A stretch of DNA of 64,000 nucleotides from Paramacrobiotus metropolitanus (GCF_019649055.1 NW_026570366.1:62001-126000), one strand, 5' to 3'; counted from the stretch's first letter, positions 11,794-24,812 are shown. The notes: generated from the letters alone by a model not told the origin. Numbers and translations: made by a program.

Positions 11794-14700
11794 TTATAAG
11801 GTCAAAACGATTTTTCCTTTGGATCCACCGGTGTGCTGAATCACGGCTTCATGTGCCTAAAAATATACACGTTATTAAGTTCTTTTCTCCATAAGAAGCT
11901 GGTACAATATCTTAACAATTTATTTATAAGTGCTGATGCTGTAAAAAATTCAGTTTTAACGTATAATGAGATTGCAAAAAAACATTCAAACCAGACTATA
12001 CCATTTTTGCCTAGTGGCAGTTTAAAAAATGAGTTCCATACGGAAGTACAGTATGTACAGACAGTATCTGTACAGTACTGTTTATTGGGAAACGATATGC
12101 TTGCTGACTGTTAATAATTATTGCTAATTATAAATCCACTGGTTTTAAAACGTACAGATTATGACAACAAACGATTTAGATACAAAAATTTAAAGTAATT
12201 TCATTTTAGTTTCAAAGGCGCTGAAAATTCAACCACCACGACCCACAAAAGATTCAAGTGAGCAGACACAAAAGCAAAAAAATTTATTAAGCAGTACAAG
12301 TCTTAGAATAAATCGTACCAGTTATAATGGCATTGCATCGGTCGCGAAATGAAACACTGAACTACGAAACCACTTCACTCTGACGCTAACTTACACGGAG
12401 CTGATAAACTTACCGAGATCTTTTTGTTATAGTTTAACTGGTTCTGTTTTATTGTTTACACAGTGTACCTATCAAGTGATTAATAACAAGCTAAATTATT
12501 AAATACGGTAAGACGCTAACTTGTAATACTAAACTTGTAATGTGAAAGTACTTATGCAACTGCGCTTTGCGAGCTGCAGATGCGATGCATGTTCTGCATA
12601 ATCGATTAATTACCTGAGCAAACTTTACTGCAATTTAGACTTTAGATATGTTTTTCAACTTAAAATGACTCACTTCCGGCGCTTTCTCCAGGGGAAACTC
12701 CTGGTCGATCACCGGTCGGACATGCCCGCTGTTGATGCCCTTAACCAGCTCCGCCCCAATGATCCGCCACTCCTCATCCGTCGAATGCGGCAGCATGACC
12801 CCGGCCACCGTCACCTCTTTGCCCATCATGTGGAAGGGCTCGAATTTGGCCTCCCCGTGACTGCCGATCACCACGATCCGTCCGTCCACCGCGGCCAACT
12901 CCACATCCACTCCCAGATTGTGATTGGCCACCATCTCCAGGATGACATCGAAGCCGTGCTCACCGACGGCTTCCCGCAGCTTCTGGACGTAGTTTTTGTC
13001 GCGATGGTTGAAGACCGCACCGGCGCCATTGGCTTTGATCAGCTGCAGACCGTCATCCGTGCCGGCCGTACCGAACACTTTCATCCCCCACGAGGAGGCC
13101 ACCTGGCAGGCGGCTAATCCCACAGCGCCTGTGGGAAGAAAAACAAGTGACCATGCTATCGGAAATTCGTTAAAAACTACTATTTTTAAGCAAAAAGTTT
13201 TCAAATTCTTTTCATATTACTATTTCCAGCTACTGAAGAAGCTGTTTCAATAAAGCTGATGGATAGGCCCAACTTTCAGCCTCTTCTCTACGTTTACACA
13301 TGTAGGTGGTAGTCATAATATCGCGCGTACACACAGCGTAAATGAGAAAGGAAAGTTGTTCAAAAACAAATGCCTATTAAGTCAAGATATCGTTCGTATT
13401 TACGTACCGCTTGCACCATGAACCAGAAGTGTCTCGTGTGGCTTTGATTTCGCCCTGCGAACCGAAAATGTTTTACTTAAGTTAGCATAAGGTATAATAT
13501 TATGATTACTGTTCATAAAATAATTGAGCTCTGAAATCACATAATAATTATTTACTTGATGATCAGTGAACGAAGGGCAGTCAGATAAGGTATTCCCAGT
13601 GCTGCTCCTTGGCTGAAGGTCAGCGAATCCGGTAATGGAAATACGGCACGTGTCGGGACCAAAGCGTATTCGGCGTAAGTTCCCGTTAACGGACCGGGGC
13701 CTTCACAGGTGAACACACGATCACCAACCTACCATGACAAGAAATCAATACTTTCTAATGCAAATACATGCAGATTTATAATGCGAAAGCAGTGATAGCG
13801 TTAAAGAATTAAAACTGGATATTTTTACTGTTTGATCATCAGACACTGCTATTACTTGTGCAACCAAATGAAATTAAATAAGACTTTGTGTACAAGCCGG
13901 TATTTAAAACGTAAAATCGGGGCAAACTTTTGTAATTAACTATACCACTAGTTAGTGAAATGTCAGACATAATTTTTGATCGTTCAAGATTCATCGACAA
14001 CATTTAATCGTGTTCACTGCATTTCACTGCGGCAGGTTATCGACGTAAAACAAAAACCGCTATAAATGAAACTGTCATAATTGAAATTTTATATGTACAA
14101 GTAAACTGAAATAACAGGTGCATGCCATATACAGTATACGGGGCAATTTTTTGTGTATGTGCGAGCGACTAAAAAAATATCTACCTTGATGTTCTTTTCT
14201 CCATCCGCCACAGCCGCCACAATTCCAGCCGCATCGCCGCCCAGTCCTAGCGGAAAGGGTCGAGGGCCAAAAGTTCCGGCTCGAATGTACGTATCTACCG
14301 GATTGACGCCAGCTGATTTGATTTGCACCAACACCTGTGGCAAAATGTCAACTTATACGGCATTTTAAAAAATCCAAAATCCACACATCATAATTATTAC
14401 GGCAGTCACTGTCAGCCTTGCAGCTGTTTTGGATTCACCACAAAGCAGCTAGACGAGTTTCGCCGAAATACTTCGTACCCAGTGCAGTATTGTCAATATT
14501 CTGTTATTAAAATACGTCTAGCATCGTGCAAAACTACGAACTAACAAGTGAGCTCAGATAAATACAATATAAATATAACAATCATCATTAACATGCAATA
14601 CAGCAACAGCACTACATTACATGGTCACTTAGATAACTCAAGTTAGCTGTACACGCATTTCTAGAACAAACTGGTCAATTCAGCGGGACGCGATGAATCT

Positions 14701-14894
14701 ACTCTTTTAGATATTACCACCAAAGTCACAATGTTTAAAACTTTAAATTTAGCAACGAAGAAATGCGCATTTTATGCAGCACAGGCTGCACAGAGTACCT
14801 GTCCGGGTTTGGGTGTGGGTCGCTCCACACTGGACACTTTCAGCACTTCTGGCCCGCCAAAGCCCTGGATACGAATCGCCCGCATGCTAGCCAT
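11794..14894 (-). CDS. CRYZ: Quinone oxidoreductase (zeta-crystallin type, MDR family)
   Basis: Six exons on the minus strand: 14894-14799, 14334-14185, 13728-13556, 13454-13408, 13128-12674, 11856-11794. Phases close, giving 327 residues (human CRYZ 329). The protein is an NADPH-dependent one-electron quinone reductase of the zinc-free medium-chain dehydrogenase family, expected in the cytosol. The catalytic domain begins MRAIRIQGFGGPEVLK and contains SAGVNPVDTYIRAG; the Rossmann part has HGASGAVGLAACQ (GxxGxxG, about residues 152-164) and GTAGTDDG, and the C-terminus GSKGKIVLTL. No zinc-binding cysteines are present. A second Met lies three codons after the chosen ATG. The large fifth exon has strong G+C bias in third positions compared with the ABCG gene, which suggests selection on codons or expression level. 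Confidence 0.93.
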
Positions 14895-16474
14895 TTCTTC
14901 TCCACACTGGTACTCTGGAAAGGCAATATTACAATAAAACCTTTTTGGTCCTCAGAAGACTTGTTTCACGGTGTCTTTCGGAGTATTTTACGATCGATAA
15001 CTGGAAGTGGAAGTTAGGAGCGAGAGCAGTGCACACACAAATCACTCGGCCTTGAATTATTCCGACTTGCTTTTTATTTTTAAATCGCCTTGGTTAAAAA
15101 GCGCAGTATCATTGCCCGGCGCGGCGGCTGTAAGTACGAGAATATCGTACGTACATACAACACAGCGATTAGCTGGTTTGTAAGCTGTTAGTGCACTGTA
15201 AAGTGCAGATTGATGTTTATCGCCGGTAAACAATAATCCGCTTACCGGCTAATTTTTATTCCTTTAGGTAAATAGTTTTTCTAGCCAGTTAATTTATCTA
15301 ACCGTAAGTAGATTCGAAGTAAATACAAAGTGAGTTGAGCGGCGTACAATATTTCTATAGAAGTATATGTGCCGTATAACATGTACCTACATATACGCGC
15401 CGATATATGCATTCATCAAGAATGCAAATACTGTACCGTTACAACATCATTTTGACCGATATTTTAAAGTGCAAAGTATAGATTTGACCGATATTAAAAA
15501 CTGTCGTGGGCATATCGCTATACGACTAATACGGTGCGGTGTTCCCACGAAGAATCTGTAAAAATATTTATCCTTACCGAATCAACGACGAACCGATAGA
15601 AACAATTAAAATGGGAAGGCTGGGAGTAAGCAACACACGGCCACACTAGGTGAAACATAATGTTTCTGTTTGTGATACGAAATAAGAAACGTTTCTCGAC
15701 TGCTGCACAATATTTACCGTTTTACAGTGGGTCTTGCAAGAAATACGCCCAAAGGCGAATATGAAAGAACAGTATAAAAAATGTCGGGCAAGTGCATACG
15801 TGTGTGCCTACCGAGCAACAACTGCCCCGGAAAAACAACAGTCATAGAATTGTCGTGGATACTGTGTATGGATAGTTATCTTAAAACCGCTGTTCTTGTT
15901 GGATGGCAGAGATACGGTACTTATTGTTGAACGTCAGAAACAATGACACTCAAATTTCGAATATCTTTTCTTCTTCGAGCACGTATACGTACATCATTTA
16001 AAATCATCGCACAGTATTTCGATAAATTAAATGGCATAATATTACTTTCGTTTCACGTACGAAATTACAGATACAATACAACTAGTGGTGGTTGATAACC
16101 ACATCATTGCACCGAGCGGGAGTGATACTCACCGACAAATGTTGAAAGCTGAATAGGTGAATTGCAAACAGCAGACATGTTTTTCGAACTTTTTATTTTA
16201 TTCAGATATATAATAATAGATATATACTTATTTTTATTCCGCTGTCATTTTATGAACAAATCCGTCAAAAACTAAACACAGATTTCACAGAGTGATCTGT
16301 GTCAAAATTCCACATAGTAAGTATGCGGAAAAATTAAAAACCAAAGTACAATATTACATGTACGAGGCAAGCGGCAACTCTTTCCCATCGCTTTAGTAAA
16401 TTACATCACTTTCCCTGCTGCATTTTACCCGTATGCAGGCGCTCACGTGATCCTTACCAATCAGGCCCGTCGCG

Positions 16475-17062
16475 AGACCCCTGTGCAATTTTCAAAAAAA
16501 AACTCCTCCTACAGTTTTCATCGGAAAATTTTTCTGAATACACCATTGGATTCGTCGTGAAATTCTGAACAAAACGGTTGAGGCCGATTTTTGAAATTCA
16601 CATTTCCCCCTAGACCCTCACTACGGGCGGTCCCCAATTCGACAGCCTGACTTCTGGGAATTCCCCGTGCACTTTCAAAAATATACTTCTCCTGCAGTTT
16701 TTATCGCATATTTTTCTGAAAACATTCCTGAACTCGCCGTAAAATTCTGAACAAAACGGTTGAGGCCAAATTTGAAATGGTCACAAAGTGTTTTGACGAA
16801 ATACCATTTGCTTTTTTTGGGCTTGTCTTTGACTGGCTCTGCTGTGGAAATGTATGCTCTGCTATGGATGCGTGCTATCACTGAAATTCGATACAGAGAC
16901 GGCTACCAACTTCTTGGCACCAGCCAACTGTTTGGTTGGAGCATTTTGTTAAAGATAAAGATAAATAACAATTCTTCTCTGGTTAACTTCGCCAATTCGT
17001 ACGCTTTTTTGGTTTTGCTCTGCTGTGGAAATGTATGCTCTGCTATGGAGCGTGCATCACTT
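16475..17062. repeat. Two families of short diverged direct repeats
   Basis: A unit of about 125-130 bp at about 16475-16607 recurs, diverged, at about 16660-16785. Both copies contain aaattctgaacaaaacggtt followed by gaggcc. A separate 32-nt string starting ctctgctgtggaaatg is identical at 16837-16868 and 17018-17049. These look like remnants of a repetitive element; no coding sequence is conserved. Confidence 0.6.
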
Positions 17063-17533
17063 GACGATCAGTTAATTGCAGCACCTCGCGCTTCGCGCTC
17101 GGTGCAAATAAGCACGTGTAACAAAGTCAAGCTTAATCGCTAAAATAGTGATTTCTAAAATTTCGTTTGTGTTTGTTGATCATTCGTACTTCGTAGTGAC
17201 GATAATGTATTTCGTTTTCCGTGCGTGGAACAAAGCACACACGTTCTAAAGAACAGAGTAAAACAAATTACAAAGGTCTCAGAAAAATAATACATGCAAT
17301 TTACACAATAATAATTTATACGAGTGTCGTATATATGCTGCAACGGCAAGATTTCCGCTATTGGTAAGACATTTCTTGTTGTTAACAGTTTTGTTATGAA
17401 CTTACGATTAATATGTAGAGAAGCCAAAAGGCCCAGATTTAGCTGATCCGGAAGTGCCGCAAACTACCGTACGCGTTCACATTTTTTTAATACGCAATTT
17501 ACGATAGAAGTAAGGAACGACCGTTCAAGGAAA

Positions 17534-18690
17534 ATGGAATTCCACGGATGGAATCCAGTTTCCAAATCCGCGCTCCACGCGGGCGGCTCGGATTTGGAAA
17601 TTGGAATTAAGGAAATCCGTGGAATTCCAATTTTTGCTTGGAATTCCAGATTCCCTGTATTTGGAATTCCAAGCGCATGGAAATGTCAGAGAAAAACAAT
17701 AAAAACAAAAAAGTTTTAGTGTTTTCGACAGGTGGCTACAAATTTTACATTACCTTGTCTTCCGGTAGCAACCGATTTATTTAAAAAACAGCGTATTCGC
17801 CAGTATATTCGCCAACAACATTGCCGTTTTCATTTTATTTCGCTTGTATTCGCCGACAACATTACCGTTTTTATTTTATTTCGTTTGTATTGTCCAATAT
17901 TAAATATACCAGGGGCAGAAGTCTTCTTGATCGGTCCGACAGAAGACAATGTTTTTCTTCAAAAAGTTTTCATAATTTGGTCACCTGGTGTTAAAATTTC
18001 TAGATTAGTTTTCGTAGTATAAGCTTCGCTCATATATTTCGAAGCATAATCTTAAATCCATAAAAGAATTTTATGAGTACAGAATAGTGGAAAAACAAAA
18101 TAAAAAAACACCTTGTGCGATCAGCAGGTATTCGCGTATCGCTGCTTGGGGGTGGGAAAAGTGTACCGGTAACGGAAATATGTAACCGTATACTTGAAAT
18201 TTTATTTAAAGTGACCAAAATATGGCAAAAATCAAAGTCATCTTCTTGGAAAGAGTGACAATCTTCCGAGCTTTTGTGTTGCTTTTCGCTTTTATTACTT
18301 GCGTATGCATGCCCACTGCAGGGCTGACAGTATCCGTACCGCCTACCGGTAGTGGTACTATACTATAGAACATACTTACGTTAATACTGCCTTGGTTGAT
18401 AATAAGCAATTCCATTCGTGTTTTTTTAATATGTTTAGAGTATTTAAGTTTAAATTAAGTTTCTAACGACGAATGCGCAGTAATTTAACAGTTGAAGTTT
18501 ATTGAAATAATTTTTTCTTCATAGTTATGTAAGTAGTGTAGGTAGTTCTGTAGGTAGTTAAATAACGGTATTCCAACGAAAACTACGAAATCCTTGGATT
18601 TACGGAAATCCGTTTGGATTTCCGTAAATCCACGGATTCCATGGAATTCCATGGCAATTTCCTTTCCAAATCCTTTCCACGGGCGCGAGC
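17534..18690. repeat. Pair of palindromic GGAATTCC-rich elements in opposite orientation
   Basis: Segments at about 17534-17680 and 18590-18690 share an inverted relationship: caaatcc, a C+G-rich hairpin centre, ggatttggaaa, then ggaattcc with several repeats of ggaatcc/ggaattcc. Each copy is itself close to palindromic and would fold back. They may be two insertions of a foldback MITE or the two ends of one element of about 1.15 kb. No target-site duplication could be assigned. Confidence 0.45.
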
Positions 18691-18960
18691 CCGTGGATTT
18701 GTCCTCCTTAGGTAGAAGTATTAGAGCAACCGCCATCATTCAACGGTTATAATTATTGTAAAGTCATCTTTTGCGGCTTGGCCGGTTCGACAAAGTTGTG
18801 GTCGTCAACTTGTTGCTAGTTGTTACTGACTAGTGACTACTGACAATGTAAATATACGTAAGTAAGTAAGTACATAATTTTGGCAGTCAGAGTTTTGGGA
18901 ACTTTTAATTCAGTTGCCATTGTTTGAACTCTTTAAGAACGACAGCAATTATCAAGCACA

Positions 18961-21186
18961 ATGAGTGCCGGAAAACGGATTGCCCTGGTACGGATGAGCT
19001 ACAACCTACTCTACCATTCAGCTGGATGTTCAGTTTTCAGTTTGCCATGTCTGTCTTCTTGGCCCTTGGGCGCCTGAGATTGGAACAAAAGCACAGGAGC
19101 TGCTTTTTGGATACATCATACATTTGAATGGTTTTCGTTCTTCAGGTGACGGGTGCGAATAAAGGTATTGGATTTGCCATCGTCCGAGGATTATGTAAGG
19201 CGCTGGGCGATCGTGGAACTGTTTATCTGGCTGGTAAGCTGTAAGCTGCAGTAAGCATAACATCGGAGCTTGGCACTGTGAGTCTGTGCTGTACTGCGCT
19301 GTCGGGAATGCTTTTCCTGCGCTTAATAATTGATTTTTTTACCATCTAGATTATTTTTTTACGGAAGTATACGTATCTTAAAATTCTTAATTCAGTGATT
19401 AAAATCGTTGTTCGGCTTTTCTGAAAGCGTGGTTATAATTAACAATAAACTTCAGATCTGCGAAACAGGAAAATCCATTTGATATTTAGCGCGGAACGAG
19501 CAGCTGGGTCAGCAGTCCGTGGCTGAACTAAAAACGGAAGAGAATCTCCACTCAGAATTCATCCAGCTGGATGTCACTGATCGGAAAAGCATCGAAAAAG
19601 CCCGTGACGCGATTGTCGAACGACACGGCGGACTGGATATCCTCGTCAATAATGCGGGCATGGCTTTTAAAGTGAGCATAAACAGTGATTAGATTGCATA
19701 GAAAGTCCTCATTGGAACGCTGAAAAAAAATTGCACAAAAATCGCTGAAGTAGCAGATGATTAGTGAGCTTTCATCTGGTAGCATTGTACGAGTGTATAG
19801 TGTTTTATAGTGTTTTCTTTATAGTGTTTTTTTTCTTGTAGATATTGTTTACAATATTATGATCGTACCTTTTCCACTGCAGCACGATGCCACGGAATCG
19901 TTTGGACAGCAAGCCGAAGTGACGATGGCAACAAATTTCTTCGGTCTGTCGGATGTGTGCGATGTCATGTTTCCCATCCTCCGATCTCATGCCAGGTTGG
20001 TCTTGCTTCTTAAATTTCTACATCTGTCGATCATCAATGCTATCCTGTTTCGTATAGATCTCGCATCGAAAATGCTTATGTATATGCAAATATTTAAATT
20101 ACTTTATTCTTTTAACACCTGTTGAGTTACCATATTTTCTGAATTGATTTTGTGATATATTATAATTATCAACTTCAGTTAGTTCAGTATTTTCTGCCAT
20201 CAGCATCAGCCTCCTTTGCATTGGTGAAGTGGTGACAGCGCTTCGAAAACGCTTCTGCACGTACAAATATTTCGAAGTTTCTGTGTAGAAGTGTGCTTCT
20301 AGTGTCTTTGAACTGCGTTTGAACGATAGTGATTTGATTTTCAATTTTTGGAAGTATTGTATACTGAATTTAACCTGAGTTAGGCTGAGTACACGCGTTT
20401 GCTTTTGGTAGGATTTTGATGACTAAGGCTTATAAAAAACAGTACTCGAATAATATTTTTTAACAATTGTTTAGGGTGGTGAACGTGTCCAGTTGTCTGG
20501 GAAATGTGAACACTATCACCAGTGCGACCATCAAGGCCCGTGTCATTTCCGATGATCTGACCGTAGACGAACTAAAAACGATCATGAGCGATTTTGTTTC
20601 GTAAGTTGCTGGTTTGGTTGTATCTTATGAATTAAAACGGAGAAAGTACGTTGTGCCGGAAGGTGGAAGAGAAATTCTGGGGCTTGTAGAATTCCGAGGC
20701 TGCAATTTTTTGGATTGGTTTTATCGGTCACACATTTTCCGGTTTTTTATGCTTGTAGAGCTGCGAAGCGCGATACTCAGAAAGCATATATTAAGGAAGT
20801 TGGTTTTCCCACTTCGGCCTACGGCATGTCGAAAATTGGTGTGACGGCGTTGTCCAGCATTCAACAACGCCAACTGGACCAAGATCGATCGCGTACCGAT
20901 ATTGTCGTTAATGCGGTATGCGTCGAAACTCCATAAAAATCTCGTATTATATGCAGTATATATTCAAAGACAACTGCACAAAAGCCGCCGGTTGTTTTGG
21001 CAGATTCATCCTGGATATGTGGATACTGATTTGACTAGTCATAAGGGCTCGCGAACTATCGACGAAGGTGCCGTATCATCTATTTACGCCGCTCTTCTGC
21101 CGGAAAAGACCGATATCCGTGGACAATACGTTTCATGTAATTCTCAGGTGGAAGACTGGCGCAAAGGTGTTCAACGCACCGCTTGA
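18961..21186 (+). CDS. CBR1: Carbonyl reductase (CBR1-like short-chain dehydrogenase), copy 1
   Basis: Seven exons: 18961-18987, 19146-19233, 19490-19671, 19883-19995, 20475-20600, 20759-20915, 21004-21186. Phases close, giving 291 residues (human CBR1 277). Carbonyl reductases are cytosolic NADPH-dependent enzymes reducing aldehydes, ketones and quinones. Visible SDR motifs: cofactor loop TGANKGIG (residues 11-18), LDVTD, NNAG (92-95), NVSS with the catalytic Ser (140-143), YGMSK with catalytic Tyr200 and Lys204, and HPGYVDTD. The long insert before the Tyr motif is the CBR hallmark. All seven exon boundaries and phases are shared with copy 2 at 34140-36726, so the genes are duplicates. This copy carries four extra residues (YIKE) in exon 6. 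AATAAA at 21607 is a possible polyadenylation signal. Confidence 0.93.
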
Positions 21187-21714
21187 AGTCTTTCCTTTGC
21201 CAACTTATCGCGCCTCTCGTTCCCGGTTTCTGTTTTCCAGAGCATCAATTGCTTTCCAACGATTTGTGCTTTAATATTTTTATGAAAAAGTAGAGTTGTG
21301 AAGTTGCTTTGTGGTGGCATATCCCAGATCAGACTGCAAAGGTCATAGAAATTAATTTTTAGTTTTTGTTTACAGTGTTACGATTTTGTAGTTGTATTTG
21401 GCATTTTTTTTACTTGTAAAATCAATGGTAATGGGTGAAATTGGCATACTCATCGATCTACAGAGTATTTCCATAAAGTTAACTTCTAACTAACGTTTAC
21501 GCCTACGGGACACTGCAGATAAAATGCAAATAAATGTAACGGTTATGCTTACTATTATCGTAAGCCGCCGATCCGTGACTATGACATCTGGCCATATACT
21601 CGTATCAATAAAAACTTTTGGAACTTCTTATCTTTCGATGCTTTGCGTTGCTACTCTTGCCGTCTTACAGTTATTTATGTATGTACTCGTGTAGAATATT
21701 GTCTTAGTCATTGT

Positions 21715-22020
21715 TTATGTACGAAAGGATGAATGGACGGCTGACAAATAAAAATGACAGCAAGTTGATTGAAATTTAAATATTTTGCATTCACAACGCT
21801 AGAAATATCAGTGAAGTGATATTAAAACAAAATATTTGATATATATAGTGATATTAAATATAGTGATATTAATATTTCAATATGTAATATTAATAAAACG
21901 AAATATCAGTGATATTAAAACAGTGATACTCTGTATATCGGTGATATTAAATTTACTTGTAGCAAAGTTAGCAAATCAGCTGTTAGCCGACTTTCGGCAA
22001 AAGTTGACATATTTAAATAT
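21715..22020. repeat. 3' flank of carbonyl reductase 1, repeated upstream of copy 2
   Basis: The segment begins atgtacgaaaggatgaatgg and ends near gcaaatcagctgttag. A diverged copy lies at about 33395-33575 with the same landmarks in the same order (atgtacggaaggatgaatgg, caagttgattgaaa, gatattaaa, gcaaatcagctgtta). This copy also holds an expanded run of gatatta units. Confidence 0.6.
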
Positions 22021-22640
22021 AAAAGTTACCGCTTTTACAGGTTTAAAAAAATCAGTTTAATCCCGATCTGATGAAATGCAGTTGAATTTTTTTAAAGGCG
22101 CAGTGGTATACTGCAAATCCTCATTGTCGACATCTGATTTCAATCTCGAAAGTGGCTCCGTGAGAACAATGAGCTTGTTGCTCATGCAGGAGGCAGCCGA
22201 CAATACGGGAAACAGTTGCAGAACTATATTTTCTATATTTTATCCAGAAACATTTTATCCAACTGCATTAAATTTAACTCCCTGAAAATTTGCATTTTTT
22301 TCCATTATTTTATTGTTTTTCGTTTTTCATCCAACTCTGCTGTCTGTTGATACAGTTATTATTCGTACATCATACTGTATTATAGTTTGTTACGATCATT
22401 ATTTTCGCGAAATCCAGCCACTTCATCACTTGCAATTTGCAGCAGTTGAGTGAGCCTTTTTGTCCCTCCGACTTTCCTGTGAAGCGTTCGCGTACAGTGC
22501 AGTATACAGTTGACTAGTGTTCCTGCTGTGGAAATTCGTTTCTTCCCTTGATCGAGAGATTTTCCCTGAAAATGCTGCAGTGAATTTTGCCTTTAGCGAA
22601 TCTGATAATAAACGCGGCAGTCATATGCTGACCATGAGTG

Positions 22641-22952
22641 ATGGTATGGAAACGCTCGAATGCGAAGTTGACGTGGATTGTTTCTCTGATTTTCCTGATG
22701 ATCTCTGTCGTGATGACGCTGTGGCACCGTATCACCTTTATGCACTGTCTAGCTGTTGTTTCGGTGTCGCAGACTCCACGGCACTGGGGAAACAATGCCG
22801 GAGCGCCGCATGGCACAGCGGAGCTCGGACACGGACTGCCACAAAGTCCCGCGGGAATGACACAACACATACAACGAGGCAACGCTTCGCACCAGGACGG
22901 TGTGCAACAAAATAACTACTTCGTGCCACGAAGTTCGTGGACTCCGGCATAG
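22641..22952 (+). CDS. Possible small secreted protein (unrecognised)
   Basis: A 103-residue frame starts at ATG 22641 and begins with three basic residues followed by a hydrophobic core (LTWIVSLIFLMISVVM), which looks like a signal peptide or anchor. The rest is rich in Gly, His, Gln and Asn with no cysteine pattern. Two other frames are open across the same stretch, so it could be a shadow of nothing. It has no homologue I know. It is included because the signal-like start and the G+C content differ from the surrounding AT-rich DNA. Confidence 0.25.
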   Translation: MVWKRSNAKLTWIVSLIFLMISVVMTLWHRITFMHCLAVVSVSQTPRHWGNNAGAPHGTAELGHGLPQSPAGMTQHIQRGNASHQDGVQQNNYFVPRSSWTPA

Positions 22953-23550
22953 ACTCGGTAGTGACCACACATGTAAGTGTTCATTCGCCGTTTTAGAAGC
23001 AGGCCATTCTACATCTGTTTATATCAACACAATGAACACACGCAGCAGGAGGACGGCTTGTTAAGTTGTTGGTTTCGTGGTAAGAAAACAGCGGGAAAGA
23101 CCGGGCTGGGACATTTTGAGTTTTGACCAGCCTGAAGCTGTAAACACGAGGGAGTATCTCGTTTCAGTCGTTTGTCATTGCCAGTTTTAGTGCGCCGAAC
23201 TACCAGTTAGCTCACTACCAGTCAAAATACGCTGTTGGCTGAGGCTTGTGTCGTAGCATAGTGCGACTATTTTTATAGCGGCCTCAATGCGATGTGTACG
23301 GGAGCTACCGTTAACGTTGTTAAGTCTGGGAGGTTACAGTATCATCCCGGTTGGTGCGTGAACGATGGTTAAATTTTTCTTTGTTAACTCTCCTCTTGAT
23401 AAGTATGGCAAAACTCCAAGAATTTTGTGTGCTTACGAGTGAAAAGTGAGGACCAGCTCAGCATGCTTACTATTGGCAGCGACTAGCGTCACTTCGACGT
23501 TCCAGACGCTTCTTAATTACAGTTCTGTAACCTGATCCTTACAGTAGCAT

Positions 23551-24594
23551 ATGATTCCAAACGATCGTGTAGCTAGCCCAAACGTATACACAGATTTCGG
23601 GCACCCACTACCCAGCGGATCGCTTGGCGAATAGAAGTACCCAAACCTCGTTGATTCAAATTAGCTATAAGTTTTGTAGCTTTACTCTGCCATCAACGGA
23701 TACAGATTTCGGGCACCCAGCGGATCGTCTTGCGAATACCCAAAACTCGTTGATTTAAAATAGCTACAAGCCGGTAACTTTATGCGGCCATCATGCGCGA
23801 CAACCAAAATCTTCCCAAATTTTTCATCTTTCGACGCATCAGTTCGCAGACTTCATCCGGAACCAGATCCTGTTACGGGATCTGGTTCTGGATGAAATCT
23901 ACTGTTTTAACAGGATAGGTTCATGAGATCGGCCAACCAGTGCGTCAAAAGATGAAGAAACATTTGGGAAGACTTCTCATACTAAAAAAGTTGTCGCGCA
24001 TGATGGTTGAATAAAGTTATGTCCGACGGTCTCCGACTCATACGTCCGATGGGCGCCCGGACGGATGGACGACCTTTGCTGCCTACCACTGCCTGGCATG
24101 GGACGTTACCTGCGTCGACACTGTCGCCCCATGGCATATCAAGTCCATTTCGACAGCTCCGGCAAGCTGCCGGATCTGCCGCTGCCCAGGCCGAAGACAA
24201 AAAAACCAGATTTTATGCGTATCTAGAAGGCAGATACAGAGTACATTTTTGTCCCACTACAGTAGTCTCTGAAACACTTGGGCCCTGGGAAAATCTGCAT
24301 CTGCTTTAGTGAAGGAAGTTGGCAAGTGGCTACAGCAGCACACTGGACAACCTCGCTCCACGAATTTTTACGTCAGCGTCCGTCGATCAAAGTCCAATGA
24401 GGCAACGCGGCTTAAATTGGAAATCTTGTTACTGTAGCTCTGTTTTTGTTACAAAACTCACGCATTGTAACTGGCTTGTGGTAACAAAGTTATAGCCATT
24501 CTGAATCAACCAGTTTTGGGTATTCGCCAAACGATACGCTGGATGCTCGAAATTGTATCAGTTTGTGCTCGCTACACGATCGATTTGGATTCAT
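23551..24594. mobile_element. Long-terminal-inverted-repeat element, about 1.04 kb
   Basis: The left end (about 23551-23670) matches the reverse complement of the right end (about 24470-24594). Shared blocks are cgatcgtgtagc, an atttcg(g/a)gca(c/t)cc block, ttggcgaata with ccaaa, and a ggttgatt block followed by gctataa. Part of the left end (cagatttcgggcacccagcg) is repeated again at about 23701. A nested inverted repeat at about 23779-24016 has arms starting catcatgcgcgacaac. Between the arms lies a broken retroelement-type coding fragment. Ends and target duplication are not resolved exactly. Confidence 0.6.
24007..24440 (+). pseudogene. Frameshifted retroelement polyprotein fragment
   Basis: The frame starting at 24007 reads RPMGARTDGRPLL, AAAQAEDKKTRFYAYLEGRY and ETLGPWE, then hits a stop. 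A one-base shift continues with ALVKEVGKWLQQHTGQPRST. This order (P-W-x-G-x-P-L-xW-D, A-E-x-x-K-x-x-x-Y, ETLGPWG, then a T-G-E/Q-P-R-S helix) is typical of the C-terminal region after reverse transcriptase in many invertebrate retroelement polyproteins. It is dead: at least one frameshift, and no reverse transcriptase upstream. A second fragment of the same family lies at 26535-26843 on the other strand. Confidence 0.55.
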
Positions 24595-24812
24595 TCGTTA
24601 GGACCGGGAAAATCTGCGATTCTGCATGCGATCTACGAGTAGTACGTCTGTGTATATACCTATTGTAAGAATGTAAATTATGTGAAATTGTGAACGTAAC
24701 AAAACGCAGCTAGTCTGGTGCCACGGAAGATAGACGTCTGTGAAATTCTCGGCAGATCTCACTTAGCCGGTTGGAAAGATTTGTATAACAGGTCATATAC
24801 TGATCAACACCT

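Larger units (their letters stand above)
14895..18960. other. Intergenic region between CRYZ and carbonyl reductase 1
   Basis: No gene was recognised in about 4 kb. The first 1.5 kb is plain AT-rich DNA. From 16.47 to 17.06 kb there are diverged direct repeats, and at 17.53-17.68 and 18.59-18.70 kb two palindromic GGAATTCC-rich elements; these are listed separately. The promoters of the two flanking genes must lie at its two ends. Confidence 0.5.

Noticed and set aside
12665-13117. 150-codon plus-strand open frame
   Set aside because: It is antisense to the large CRYZ exon and is open because of that exon's G+C-rich third positions.
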